From Euzebya tangerina (GTDB lineage: Bacteria > Actinomycetota > Nitriliruptoria > Euzebyales > Euzebyaceae): a stretch of 64,000 nucleotides of DNA. Below are positions 26,945 through 34,831 of the stretch, piece after piece. The position numbers and the translations under genes were made by a program. The stretch lies in assembly GCF_003074135.1 (NCBI RefSeq), contig NZ_PPDK01000001.1, positions 3,381,265-3,445,264 of the forward strand, given 5' to 3'. The notes below the pieces were generated by a model. That model made no database searches. It was not told the origin of the DNA and saw only the letters and a list, made by a program, of their open reading frames with translations. Every line of letters begins with the position of its first letter. Positions within the stretch are counted from its first letter, which is position 1.

Positions 26945-27934
26945 TTGGCAGGTGCAATCCGGTCGGCCCGGCTGCTCGTCGCAGTCGGGCTGGCCGCCCT
27001 CATCCTCCTCGGGTGTTCCGGTCAGACCGGCACTGCAGTTGGCCCCGAGCCGACAGGAGGACGACCGCCCGCAACGGAGAACGCCGCTGAACGGCCGACC
27101 GTGGTGGCCACCACCAACGTGATCGGCTCGGTGCTGCGTGAGGGCCTCGGCGCACACGTCGACGTCATCGACGTCATGCCGCGTGTGTCCGACCCGCACA
27201 GTTTCGAGGTCTCCGCCGCCACGACGGTGGAGATGGCCCAGGCCGACCTGGTCGTCGCCAACGGCCTGGGCCTGGAGGCTGGTCTCTCCCCGGTCCTCGA
27301 ATCCATCGCTGATGAGGTGAACGTGATCGAGATCGCCCCGCAACTCGACCCGCAGACATACGGCGAGGTCAGCACCGAGGCGGAGACGGGCACGGCGGAT
27401 CCTCATGTCTGGACCGACCCGTCTCGGATGGCCGACGTGCCTGCGCTGGTCGTGGAGGCGCTTTCAGCTGACACCACACTCGACCTGGACCTCGACACGC
27501 TTCGCGGCGCCGCCGACGATGCACGCGAGGCGTTGGAGGCCCTGGACAGCGAGGTGGCCGGACAGCTGGGGGAGCTACCCCCCGACCGTCGACAGCTGGT
27601 GACCAGCCACCACGGGCTGGCCTACTACGCCGACCGGTACGACCTGACCGTTCTGGGCGTCGTGTTGCCGTCTGGCGCCGCCCTTGCCGCCCCGAGTGCT
27701 GCCGACCTGGCTGACCTCACCACGGCCCTAGAGACCGCTGACGTGGACGCGATCTTCGCCGACCCGACCCATCCGGCCCCGCTGGCGGAGGCGCTGGCCA
27801 GGGAGCGTGGCGGGCAGGTCCAGATCGTCGACCTGCCAGTCGAGTCTCTCGGCGAGGATGGCAGTTCCGCCGACTCCTATCCCGACATGATCCGAACCAT
27901 CACCGAGAGGATCGTCGATGCACTATCCGCGTGA
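26945..27934 (+). CDS. aztC: Zinc ABC transporter substrate-binding lipoprotein
   Basis: A 329-residue cluster A-I (TroA/ZnuA) binding protein. The signal peptide ends in LILLGCSG (lipobox). The zinc ligands are expected in VSDPHSFEVS, DPHVWTDPSRMA and TSHHGLAYYADRYDL, with a C-terminal acidic position (FADPTHPAPLAE). Unlike the second binding protein of the island it has no His-rich loop, which fits pairing with AztD. The TTG start lies two bases after the aztD stop, and the 3' end overlaps the ATPase gene. Confidence 0.88.
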   Translation: MAGAIRSARLLVAVGLAALILLGCSGQTGTAVGPEPTGGRPPATENAAERPTVVATTNVIGSVLREGLGAHVDVIDVMPRVSDPHSFEVSAATTVEMAQADLVVANGLGLEAGLSPVLESIADEVNVIEIAPQLDPQTYGEVSTEAETGTADPHVWTDPSRMADVPALVVEALSADTTLDLDLDTLRGAADDAREALEALDSEVAGQLGELPPDRRQLVTSHHGLAYYADRYDLTVLGVVLPSGAALAAPSAADLADLTTALETADVDAIFADPTHPAPLAEALARERGGQVQIVDLPVESLGEDGSSADSYPDMIRTITERIVDALSA

Positions 27935-28616
27935 CGCAGCCAGGCATGCGGCGGCCGCCGTTGTCCTCAAGGACGTCGAACTCGGATACGCCAGCCACCC
28001 GCCGGTCCTGACCATCCCATCACTCGAGCTGCCCGGCCATGGCCTGGTGGCGCTGGTCGGGCCGAATGGCGGCGGCAAGTCAACGCTCCTCGCGGCGATC
28101 GCGGGGCTTCACCCCCCACGTCGCGGCACGATCACCCGGAGCGCAGCGGTCGCCTGTGCGTTCCAGCAGCAGCCCGCCCAGGATGCCCTGCCCCTGACCG
28201 TCGCGGGCCTGGTCGGCATGGGACGTTGGGGCCGAATCGGCTTGGTGCACCGCCCTGGCCAGGCTGACCGACGGGCCGTCGAGACGGCGATGGAGCAACT
28301 CGGCATCCTCGACCTTCGTCGGTCCCAACTCCGGGAGTTGTCGGTCGGCCAACGCCGTCGCGCCCACATCGCGATGGCACTGGCGCAGGACACGCCGATC
28401 CTCCTCCTCGATGAACCGACCGCCGGGCTTGATGCTGACTCCAGAGAGCGAGTTGCCGTTGTCCTAGTCGAGGAAGCTCGCCACCGACTCGTCGTGGTGG
28501 CGACTCACGACCAGGCCGAGGGGGACCTCGCCGACATGGTCGTGACCGTCGCCGACAGCACCTGCACCCTCCACACGACGCCGGTTCTGCCGACGGGCGA
28601 TCTCACTGCGTCCTGA
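27918..28616 (+). CDS. aztA: Zinc ABC transporter ATP-binding protein
   Basis: A 232-residue ABC ATPase. Walker A is GPNGGGKST, the signature LSVGQRRR is slightly degenerate from LSGGQ, Walker B is ILLLDEPTAGLD, and the H-loop is VATHDQ. It overlaps aztC by 17 bases. With the divergent permease and aztDC it completes importer 1 of the island. Confidence 0.9.
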   Translation: MHYPRDAARHAAAAVVLKDVELGYASHPPVLTIPSLELPGHGLVALVGPNGGGKSTLLAAIAGLHPPRRGTITRSAAVACAFQQQPAQDALPLTVAGLVGMGRWGRIGLVHRPGQADRRAVETAMEQLGILDLRRSQLRELSVGQRRRAHIAMALAQDTPILLLDEPTAGLDADSRERVAVVLVEEARHRLVVVATHDQAEGDLADMVVTVADSTCTLHTTPVLPTGDLTAS

Positions 28617-28625
28617 GGGCCCGCG

Positions 28626-28979
28626 TCACGCTTCGGCGGATTCGGACGCCGGCGCCCCGGCGCGCACGAACGGGACCTGAAGCGCGGCCAGATCCGGATC
28701 GCGCGGAGCCGGTGCCCCGCCCAGCAGGAGCCAGTCGGCCAGGAGATCGACCTGATCCCGTGTGGTGATGGGCCAGAAGGCCTCCGCCCCGCCGGACTGC
28801 CCAGACCGAGGATCGTGCTCGGCGACCACGACCAGGCCGCTGGGGCCCTCCGCTGACACCAACACCCCTCCACGACTTCGGCGGACGACCGGACGCAGCA
28901 CATCCATCGTCGTGTGGGCAGGCCCATCCGGATCGTCATGATCGCCGTAGACCACGGCCAGGAACCCAGGCGTCTTCAT
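28626..28979 (-). CDS. Hypothetical 117-residue protein in the zinc island
   Basis: No family was recognised. The protein starts KTPGFLAVVYGDHDDPDGPAH and is soluble, with no signal peptide or helix; the N-terminal GDHDDPDGPAH tract has acidic and His residues that could bind metal. A Trp-containing FWPITTRDQVDLLADWLLLGG segment looks like a small domain core. A perfect 15-bp Zur-type palindrome lies directly upstream with a TATAAT -10 element, so it is probably induced by zinc limitation. It follows the second importer operon on the same strand and converges on aztA. Confidence 0.55.
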   Translation of the reverse strand: MKTPGFLAVVYGDHDDPDGPAHTTMDVLRPVVRRSRGGVLVSAEGPSGLVVVAEHDPRSGQSGGAEAFWPITTRDQVDLLADWLLLGGAPAPRDPDLAALQVPFVRAGAPASESAEA

Positions 28980-28993
28980 CGTCTGCCATTATA

Positions 28994-29008
28994 TGACAAC
29001 AGTTGTCA
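28994..29008. promoter_or_regulatory. Perfect Zur-box-like palindrome with adjacent -10
   Basis: TGACAACAGTTGTCA is a perfect 15-bp palindrome. On the minus strand it abuts TATAAT (28988-28993), whose predicted start site is only about two bases before the ATG at 28979, so the transcript of the hypothetical gene would be almost leaderless. A bound repressor would cover the -35/-10 spacer. Confidence 0.7.
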
Positions 29009-29055
29009 TTATCGCAATCCGTCTCGTCGGGTGTGCACTTCCCGGAGGGCGGCGG

Positions 29056-29904
29056 TCAGGCTGACGCAGCCGCCACGCGCCGTGTCCGCCACGCCTCGCG
29101 GACCGTGCGCCATGCCAGGACGATGAAGAAGAGCGCCACGGACGTGGCCGACATGCTCGCCGCCCCCGCCAGGTCGAGGTGGTAGCTGAGTTCAAGACCG
29201 ATGACCACGGCCGTGATCCCGAATCCGAGGCTCACGGCCATGATGACGGGGATACGGCGGGCGACCAGGGTTGCGGCAGCCGGTGGTGCCACCAGCATCC
29301 CGAAGATCAGCAAGGTACCGACGGTGCGAAACGATGTGACGACGGTCATGCCCACCAGGCCAAGCAGCACAGCACGGGCCAAGCGCGGCCGCAGGCCCAG
29401 GAGAGCCGCTTTGTCCTCGTCGAATGAGAGCGTCAGGAACGCGCGATACCCCACCACGGACACGAGGATCGCAACGACGGCTGCGACGCCCTGCACGAGG
29501 AGGTCGTCACTGGTCACACCGAGCACATCACCGAACAGGAATCCGGTCACGTCGACGGCGAACGATCCAGAGCGGGAGATGATGAGGATGCCCAGCGAGA
29601 GCATCCCCACGAACAAGAGGCCCGTACTGGTGTCCTCGGGCAGACCTGACCTGTTGGTGACCCACGACACGCCACCGACCGTCACCAACGCCGCGAGCGC
29701 CGCCCCGATGGAGGGGTCGAAGCCGACCAAGGCTGCGATGGCGATACCCGGGATCACGCCATGAGCCAGCGCATCCCCCATGAAGGCCAGCGACCGCAAC
29801 ACGACCCACACCCCGACCGTGGAGCAGGTGATCGCCACCAGCACCCCAGCGATGAGTGCTCGCTGGGTGAAGCCGGCCGCGAACGGTTCGAGGAGGAAGT
29901 CCAC
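29056..29904 (-). CDS. Zinc ABC transporter permease, second system
   Basis: A 282-residue ABC-3 family permease similar in architecture to the 24587-25456 protein (LRSLAFMGDALAHGVIPGIA, LLFVGMLSLGILIISRSGSFAVD, TSFRTVGTLLIFGMLVAPPAAA). The GTG start lies 13 bp after the stop of the binding protein, indicating an operon. The matching ATPase is encoded divergently at 31461. Confidence 0.88.
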   Translation of the reverse strand: MDFLLEPFAAGFTQRALIAGVLVAITCSTVGVWVVLRSLAFMGDALAHGVIPGIAIAALVGFDPSIGAALAALVTVGGVSWVTNRSGLPEDTSTGLLFVGMLSLGILIISRSGSFAVDVTGFLFGDVLGVTSDDLLVQGVAAVVAILVSVVGYRAFLTLSFDEDKAALLGLRPRLARAVLLGLVGMTVVTSFRTVGTLLIFGMLVAPPAAATLVARRIPVIMAVSLGFGITAVVIGLELSYHLDLAGAASMSATSVALFFIVLAWRTVREAWRTRRVAAASA

Positions 29905-29917
29905 CGAGGAGTTTGCG

Positions 29918-31309
29918 TCAGCTCAGGGCGTCAGCGATCCGCTCCGTATTGGTTCGCATGAACTCGGCGTAGGTGGCCGCGGGACCGTCTTCCTCGGACA
30001 GCGAGCCGGTGTAGAGGTCAACGACGGTGATGTCCTGTCCGGCCTCTTCGGCCACGACCTCGGCCAGCCGAGAGTTCTCGATCGTCTCAGCGAATACCGC
30101 GGGTGTGCTCGTGTCCTGCACGGTCTCGATCAACTCCTCGAGGTCCGCCGCGCTGGGCTCGGCCAGCGTGCTTCCGCCCGGGATGACGGTGCCGACGACC
30201 TCGAAGTCATAGGCGTCGGCGAAGTAGCCCAACGCATCGTGGTTGGTGACAAGGAGGCGCTGCTCGTCGGGGACGGCTGAGAGGGTCTCAGCCACCTCGC
30301 CATCGAGGGCAACCAGGTCCTCGCGCATGGACTCGGCACGCGCCGTCCACTCCTCGTCGTCGATGGTGTCGTCGATCGTGGCCAACTCCTCAGCCAGAGC
30401 GTCGACGACGTCGGCAACGCGCATCGGATCGAACCAGAAGTGCGGGTCCGCGCCACTGTGGTCGTGGTCGTGTCCCTCCTCGTGGGAGTGCTCCTCATCC
30501 GAGTGCTCCTCGTCAGAGTGCTCCTCGTCAGAGTGCTCCTCGTCCTCCGAGTGGTCCTCATCCTCCTCTGTTCCGGCTACCAGCCGGACGGGCTTGGCGG
30601 CGTCCTCGTCGTCGGAGTGCTCCTCCTCGTCATGGGAGTGCTCCTCCTCATCGGAGTGCCCCTCCTCATCATGAGAGTGCTCCTCCTCATCGTGGGAGTG
30701 CTCCTCCTCATCGGAGTGCCCCTCCTCATCATGAGAGTGCTCCTCCTCATCGGAGTGACCTTCCTCCTCATCGGAGTGCTCCTCATCGTGGGAGTGCTCC
30801 TCCTCGTCCGAGTGCCCCTCCTCATCGGAGTGCCCCTCGTCTGAGTGGTCGTGCGAGGCCTCCCCGCCGAACTCGATCGTCTCCACGGCGGAGGTTGCCT
30901 CGAAGACGGTCACCCCGTCCTCCTCGGCGGCCTCGAGTGCGTCGATCAGCCCCTCCTCCAGGCCCTCACCGTTGGCTACGACGAGGTCCGCCGTGCGCAT
31001 CGACTCCGCTTGACCGGCAGACAGCTGGTACTCGTGCGGGTCCGCCAGGGGTGGGAGGATCACCTCGACATCGACGGCGCCGTCCGCGAGCGACGTGACC
31101 AGATCCCCCAGGATGGTCGTCGTCGCCACAACGCTCACGGCCTCCGCCGACGACTCCTCCGTGGAGCCCTCTGCGGTGGAGGACTCTTCCGTGGATACCT
31201 CGTCGTCACTTCCCCCGTCCTCCGCGGAACCGCTCTCGGTCGACGAATCGCTGGCGCAGGCGGACACCACCAGCATGACAGCGAAGAGCAGGGCAAGAAG
31301 TCGTCTCAC
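29918..31309 (-). CDS. Zinc-binding lipoprotein with long His/Asp/Glu-rich loop
   Basis: A 463-residue ZnuA-type substrate-binding protein. GTG 31309 is preferred (AGGAGA ribosome site); the signal peptide ends in LVVSACAS (lipobox). After the LPPLADPHEYQLS ligand segment, about residues 155-280 are an extended loop of HSDEEE / HSHDEE repeats, far longer than in typical ZnuA, followed by GADPHFWFDPMR and TNHDALGYFADAYDF with the remaining zinc ligands. Such loops are thought to buffer or sense zinc. Paired with the downstream permease and the divergent ATPase it forms importer 2. Confidence 0.9.
   Translation of the reverse strand: MRRLLALLFAVMLVVSACASDSSTESGSAEDGGSDDEVSTEESSTAEGSTEESSAEAVSVVATTTILGDLVTSLADGAVDVEVILPPLADPHEYQLSAGQAESMRTADLVVANGEGLEEGLIDALEAAEEDGVTVFEATSAVETIEFGGEASHDHSDEGHSDEEGHSDEEEHSHDEEHSDEEEGHSDEEEHSHDEEGHSDEEEHSHDEEEHSHDEEGHSDEEEHSHDEEEHSDDEDAAKPVRLVAGTEEDEDHSEDEEHSDEEHSDEEHSDEEHSHEEGHDHDHSGADPHFWFDPMRVADVVDALAEELATIDDTIDDEEWTARAESMREDLVALDGEVAETLSAVPDEQRLLVTNHDALGYFADAYDFEVVGTVIPGGSTLAEPSAADLEELIETVQDTSTPAVFAETIENSRLAEVVAEEAGQDITVVDLYTGSLSEEDGPAATYAEFMRTNTERIADALS
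30470..30842. repeat. Coding repeat tract (His/Asp/Glu loop)
   Basis: Imperfect repeats built from GAGTGCTCCTC and CTCATCGGAGTG-type units within the zinc-binding lipoprotein gene. They encode repeated HSDEEE and HSHDEE blocks, interrupted by one non-repetitive segment (KPVRLVAGTEE). Unequal recombination could change loop length in frame. Confidence 0.8.
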
Positions 31310-31372
31310 GGGTCGGTCTCCTGATTGGGAGGAACATCGGTCGAACTGCGGTCGCAACATCGTAGGTCGCAA

Positions 31373-31387
31373 CGACAATGACTGTCA
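31373..31387. promoter_or_regulatory. Zur-box-like palindrome
   Basis: CGACAATGACTGTCA, a 15-bp imperfect palindrome between the divergent binding-protein and ATPase genes of importer 2. It is the site nearer the binding-protein gene. Confidence 0.55.
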
Positions 31388-31416
31388 TGCTAGGACGCTG
31401 ACGCGCTCCCCTCAAA

Positions 31417-31431
31417 TGATTATGACTGTCA
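31417..31431. promoter_or_regulatory. Zur-box-like palindrome
   Basis: TGATTATGACTGTCA, the second 15-mer in the same divergent promoter region, 30 bp upstream of the ATPase start. Two sites in one intergenic region would allow both directions to be repressed. Confidence 0.5.
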
Positions 31432-31460
31432 GAACACGAAGCGGCTAGACTGCCACCGAT

Positions 31461-32225
31461 ATGGGCGCAATCAACCTGGATCACGTCGACCTCGGCTACG
31501 GCGACAAGGTGGTCATGCGCGACGTGACGCTGGATCTGCCCGCGGCGGCACTGACGACCGTGATCGGTCCCAACGGGTCCGGCAAGTCGACGCTGCTGCG
31601 AGCGATCTCCGGATTGATGTCCCCCTTGCGTGGCACGATCTCGATCGACCGCGACCCGGCCGGCCGACGAGCGGCGTGTGCCCACGTGCTGCAGCAGACC
31701 GCCAATGCCCCGCTCCTCCCCCTGACGGTCCGGGAAGCCGTGACGATGGGGAGGTACCCCCGGACCGGGATGCTGCGGCGACTGTCAGCGGAGGATCGCG
31801 AGGCCGTCGACCGCTCACTCGAGCGGCTCGGCGTCACCGACCTCGCCACGCGACAACTGCGCGAGCTGTCCGGCGGCCAGCGGCAGCGGGTGCTCGTTGC
31901 GCAGGGACTGGCCCAGGAGGCGCCTGTTCTGCTTCTCGACGAACCCGTGACCGGCCTCGACCTCGTGTCGCAGCGCCACATCGTCCGTGCGATCGCGGAA
32001 GAGGTTGAGGCCGGCCGTACGGTCCTCCTGACGACACACGACCTGAACGAAGCGGGACAGGCCGACGTCGTCATCCTCGTGGCCGGCCGCGTGGTGGCCG
32101 CTGGCATGCCGTCCGAGGTCCTCTCCCCCGAGAATCTCCGTGAGGCCTACGGACCGCAGCTCATCGACACCGGGAAGGGAACGGCACTGCTACCCGACGT
32201 GTCACACGACCACGTCCACGGCTAG
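31461..32225 (+). CDS. Zinc ABC transporter ATP-binding protein, second system
   Basis: A 254-residue ABC ATPase with Walker A GPNGSGKST, signature LSGGQRQR, Walker B VLLLDEPVTGLD and H-loop TTHDLN. The C-terminus ends in HDHVHG, a small metal-binding tail not common in this family. It is divergent from its presumed binding protein and permease, and its stop codon overlaps the end of zur by four bases. Confidence 0.9.
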   Translation: MGAINLDHVDLGYGDKVVMRDVTLDLPAAALTTVIGPNGSGKSTLLRAISGLMSPLRGTISIDRDPAGRRAACAHVLQQTANAPLLPLTVREAVTMGRYPRTGMLRRLSAEDREAVDRSLERLGVTDLATRQLRELSGGQRQRVLVAQGLAQEAPVLLLDEPVTGLDLVSQRHIVRAIAEEVEAGRTVLLTTHDLNEAGQADVVILVAGRVVAAGMPSEVLSPENLREAYGPQLIDTGKGTALLPDVSHDHVHG

Positions 32226-32626
32226 GCAGCGCAGGCGATGCACCGGCCGTAGATGTCCGCGCGATGGCCGGTGACCTCGAAGTCATGGACGTTGGACACA
32301 CTCGCCACCCAATCCTCGACGAGGGTGGCCTCCAGCTCCTCCACCCGACTGCAGTCGATGCAGATCAGGTGGTGGTGATGCTTCGGCGAGCAGCGCCGAT
32401 AGACCTGCTCCCCCTCCCGAGGGAAGCTGTCCAGCAGCCCCGCCTCGTCGAGCGACTCGAGCGCCCGGTAGACCGTGGACAAGCCGATGCTGTCGCCCGC
32501 GTTGCGGAACTCCGTGTACAGCTCCTGGGCGGAGACCGCCTCAGGACGGTCGGCGAGCGCATCAAGCACCGCCGTCCGCTGCCGGGTCACTCGCAAGCCG
32601 ACATCGCGCAGCAATTGCACGGGCAT
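32222..32626 (-). CDS. zur: Fur-family zinc uptake regulator Zur
   Basis: A 134-residue Fur-type repressor. The N-terminal winged helix contains LRVTRQRTAVLDAL and SIGLSTVYRALESLDEAGLLD; the C-terminal dimer domain has HHHHLICIDC and YGRCIACAA, giving the CxxC structural zinc pairs. The His/Cys pattern and the surrounding zinc importers support Zur rather than Fur or PerR. ATG 32626 is preferred because GGAGGAGG precedes it at optimal spacing. Two Zur-type boxes upstream suggest autoregulation. Confidence 0.88.
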   Translation of the reverse strand: MPVQLLRDVGLRVTRQRTAVLDALADRPEAVSAQELYTEFRNAGDSIGLSTVYRALESLDEAGLLDSFPREGEQVYRRCSPKHHHHLICIDCSRVEELEATLVEDWVASVSNVHDFEVTGHRADIYGRCIACAA

Positions 32627-32640
32627 GACCTCCTCCATCT

Positions 32641-32655
32641 GACTATCGTTATCAC
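32641..32655. promoter_or_regulatory. Zur-box-like palindrome upstream of zur
   Basis: TGACTATCGTTATCA, 15 bases before the zur start codon; four of seven arm positions are symmetric. Confidence 0.45.
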
Positions 32656-32713
32656 CATTCAGACTGTACCACTTGCGACGCTCGAGACGTACCGCGCACG
32701 ACGTCTGGTTGAA

Positions 32714-32728
32714 TGACAACGAATGCCA
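32714..32728. promoter_or_regulatory. Zur-box-like palindrome upstream of zur
   Basis: TGACAACGAATGCCA; the left arm is identical to the perfect box at 28994. It lies between the exporter stop and zur and would act on zur together with the 32641 site. Confidence 0.45.
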
Positions 32729-32747
32729 TTCCCGAGACGGGCACGGA

Positions 32748-33413
32748 TCAGCAGCAGGTGTCCGCCAGCGACTCGGCGTGCCACGCATTCCGGGCCTCCC
32801 AGGCAGCCAGTGCCGCGACGCCCAGAGCGGCCACCGGGTCGGCCCACCACCACCCGGCCAGCGCATGCGCGCTCAGCCCGATCAGGAGCGCACCCGAGAG
32901 GTAGGCACAGATCATCGTCTGGCTGCTCTCGGCCTCGACCGCCCGCGACCCGAGCACCGGTGCCAGGCGGCGCTTGGACAACGCCAGCCAGGGCATCACG
33001 ACGACGGAGAGCCCGGTGAGGACGATCCCGACGACCGAGACCTGCGGCGCGTCACCGGTCAGGAGTTGCCGAGAGGCCTCCAGTGCAACGAGAATGCTCA
33101 GCGCCAGCAGTGACACCGCGATCGCCCGACTGGCCCGCCTGTCGTCGACCTGGCTGCAGCCTGGTTTCGACTCCGCGGCCAGCCGCCAGAGCAGCACGAT
33201 CGACGCCGCAGACTCCACGCCGGAGTCAACGGCGAACCCGACGAGCGCAGCGGATGATGCTGCCAAGCCTGCGATCATCGCGACCACCAACTCGATGCTG
33301 TTCCACACCAAGGTCAGCACCACCAGGGCGCGGGACCGCTGCACCGCGCGGCCGCGCTCGAGACCGTCCGGTTCACGGAGAACCGGCGGCGTGGTCGTCG
33401 GGGTGACTGCCAT
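32748..33413 (-). CDS. Cation diffusion facilitator-like transporter
   Basis: A 221-residue membrane protein with five to six helices, resembling the transmembrane domain of cation diffusion facilitators (VVLTLVWNSIELVVAMIAGLAASSAALVGFAVDSGVESAAS: the D in FAVDSGVE is the usual metal-site Asp). The cytoplasmic C-terminal domain of larger CDF proteins is missing, so it is the short form; it ends in two Cys. ATG 33413 is used. It is divergent from an ArsR-type regulator 37 bp away, a common arrangement for Zn/Cd/Co efflux. Confidence 0.75.
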   Translation of the reverse strand: MAVTPTTTPPVLREPDGLERGRAVQRSRALVVLTLVWNSIELVVAMIAGLAASSAALVGFAVDSGVESAASIVLLWRLAAESKPGCSQVDDRRASRAIAVSLLALSILVALEASRQLLTGDAPQVSVVGIVLTGLSVVVMPWLALSKRRLAPVLGSRAVEAESSQTMICAYLSGALLIGLSAHALAGWWWADPVAALGVAALAAWEARNAWHAESLADTCC

Positions 33414-33430
33414 GCCCAAACCGTACACCC

Positions 33431-33447
33431 TATACTGAAATATTCAG
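33431..33447. promoter_or_regulatory. ArsR-type operator and -10 element between exporter and regulator
   Basis: TATACT (33431-33436) is a good plus-strand -10 hexamer and overlaps the palindrome CTGAA-ATA-TTCAG (33435-33447). It is only about 15 bases before the regulator ATG, so the regulator mRNA would have almost no leader. The likely ligand of the operator is the ArsR protein encoded next to it. Confidence 0.55.
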
Positions 33448-33450
33448 CGC

Positions 33451-33777
33451 ATGATGAATGAACTGTCGGATGTTGACGTCCCTCGCGACGGGCTGGCTCG
33501 GCTCGGTACCGCACTGGCCGATCACACCCGCCGAGAGATCATCCACCGACTCCTCGACGGCCCGGCCTACCCGGCCCAACTTGCGCAGGACCTCGGCACG
33601 AGCCCTGCGAACATCAGCAACCACCTTGCGTGCCTTCGGGGCTGCGGTGTCGTCCAGGCCACTGCTCAAGGACGCCGGGTTCGCTACGACCTCGTCGACC
33701 CGACGATCGGAGGCCACCTGGCCGCCATCCTCGAGGGACTTGCCGAGCCCGACCCGGCCCACGATCACCTGGCGTAG
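33451..33777 (+). CDS. ArsR/CmtR-like metal-responsive repressor
   Basis: A 108-residue winged-helix protein (ALADHTRREIIHRLLDGPAYPAQLAQDLGTSPANISNHLACLRGCGVV). The Cys in HLACLRGCGVV lies in the recognition helix as in CmtR-type sensors, where it helps bind Cd or Pb; the C-terminus DPAHDHLA has further candidate ligands. It is divergent from the CDF-like exporter and most likely represses it until metal binds. Confidence 0.8.
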   Translation: MMNELSDVDVPRDGLARLGTALADHTRREIIHRLLDGPAYPAQLAQDLGTSPANISNHLACLRGCGVVQATAQGRRVRYDLVDPTIGGHLAAILEGLAEPDPAHDHLA

Positions 33778-33783
33778 GCGATC

Positions 33784-34125
33784 TCAGCCCACCTCGACGG
33801 CGTGGTCGATCGCGCTGCGGAGCAGGGCAACCACGTGGTCGTCGGTCAAGCGGTAGTAGATGTGCTTGCCCTCCCGTCTGGTCCGGACCAGGTCGTGATC
33901 ACGGAGGAGGCGCAGCCGCTGCGACACCGTCGTCGACCGGGCTCCGGTCGTCTCGACCAGGTCGCTGACGCAGATCTCCCCGGGCGCGATCAGCTGGAGC
34001 AGCCGCAGGCGTTCGGGGTCACCGAGCGCACTCAGGATCCTGGCACCACGATGCAACTCCTCATCGCTCGACACCGGCCACTCCCCCGCCCGTGGAGGAT
34101 GATCGTGCGTGTCGTGGTCGGTCAC
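33784..34125 (-). CDS. ArsR/SmtB-family metal sensor
   Basis: A 113-residue repressor with a His/Asp N-terminus (MTDHDTHDHPP), the HTH segment ICVSDLVETTGARSTTVSQRLRLLRDHDLV and a C-terminal helix DDHVVALLRSAIDHAVE. The last helix carries the D..H..H pattern of alpha5-type zinc/cobalt sensors. It converges with the CmtR-like gene. A role in sensing zinc excess is inferred from family and context. Confidence 0.8.
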   Translation of the reverse strand: MTDHDTHDHPPRAGEWPVSSDEELHRGARILSALGDPERLRLLQLIAPGEICVSDLVETTGARSTTVSQRLRLLRDHDLVRTRREGKHIYYRLTDDHVVALLRSAIDHAVEVG

Positions 34126-34152
34126 GAGCTCATCATGTCATGGATCGACTGC

Positions 34153-34749
34153 TCAGCCGTCGAGCAGGCCCGATGCCGCGTCCAGGTCGGCCTGGACGGG
34201 CCACGACTGGGCCTCGCACTGGGTTTCGTCGCGCGGGGGCAGGGCCATCACCGGCAACGGGCCACCGGGCCCCGGACATGGCGGGTGCCTGCGCAGCCCC
34301 ACCATGTGCCCGATCTCATGGTTGACCGCGCGTCGGCGGTAGTCGTCAACAGAGCCCTCCCACCATGGCGGTGGCTCATCCCACCAGGGCTGGTAGATCA
34401 TTGCGACAGGACCAGCTTGGCAACCGAAACGTCCTGCGGTCGGCCAGGGGGCACACGACGCAGCCATGGTCGCTGCTGTCGCAACGCCCAGGCGGTACGT
34501 GGTTGACTCGCCCACCTCCACACGAATGCCGATCTGCGACCAGCCTCGTGGGTCGGCGTCCACCTCCCGCACCACCTCCGCGAGTGCCGCCCGGTCAAAG
34601 CCCTCGGGCACATCCAGCTCGACGACCAGGGTCTGGTCGACGTCGCCACGCGGGACTTCGCTGCGGCGTTCCTGCGAGGTGTTCGGCAGGGCGGCGAAGA
34701 GGATCACCAACAGGATCGCCGCAATGAGCCCGCTGATCCGAAGCACCAC
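34153..34749 (-). CDS. DUF3152 protein with metallopeptidase-like HExxH motif
   Basis: A 198-residue protein with an N-terminal membrane anchor (ISGLIAAILLVILFAAL) and an extracytoplasmic DUF3152 domain. NHEIGHMVGLRRH has the HExxHxxxxxH pattern of metzincin-like zinc peptidases, and four Cys (CAPW, GCQAG, PPCPG, TQCEAQ) may form disulfides. Members are actinobacterial and uncharacterised. Its place next to zinc genes may be coincidental. Confidence 0.75.
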   Translation of the reverse strand: MVLRISGLIAAILLVILFAALPNTSQERRSEVPRGDVDQTLVVELDVPEGFDRAALAEVVREVDADPRGWSQIGIRVEVGESTTYRLGVATAATMAASCAPWPTAGRFGCQAGPVAMIYQPWWDEPPPWWEGSVDDYRRRAVNHEIGHMVGLRRHPPCPGPGGPLPVMALPPRDETQCEAQSWPVQADLDAASGLLDG

Positions 34750-34831
34750 GCGAGACTAAGCCCCCTGCACGGGAGCCCAGGGGGCCGAAATGGGAGTGTA
34801 AGGCGGTGTGTGAAGGCTGGACCGGTGTCGG

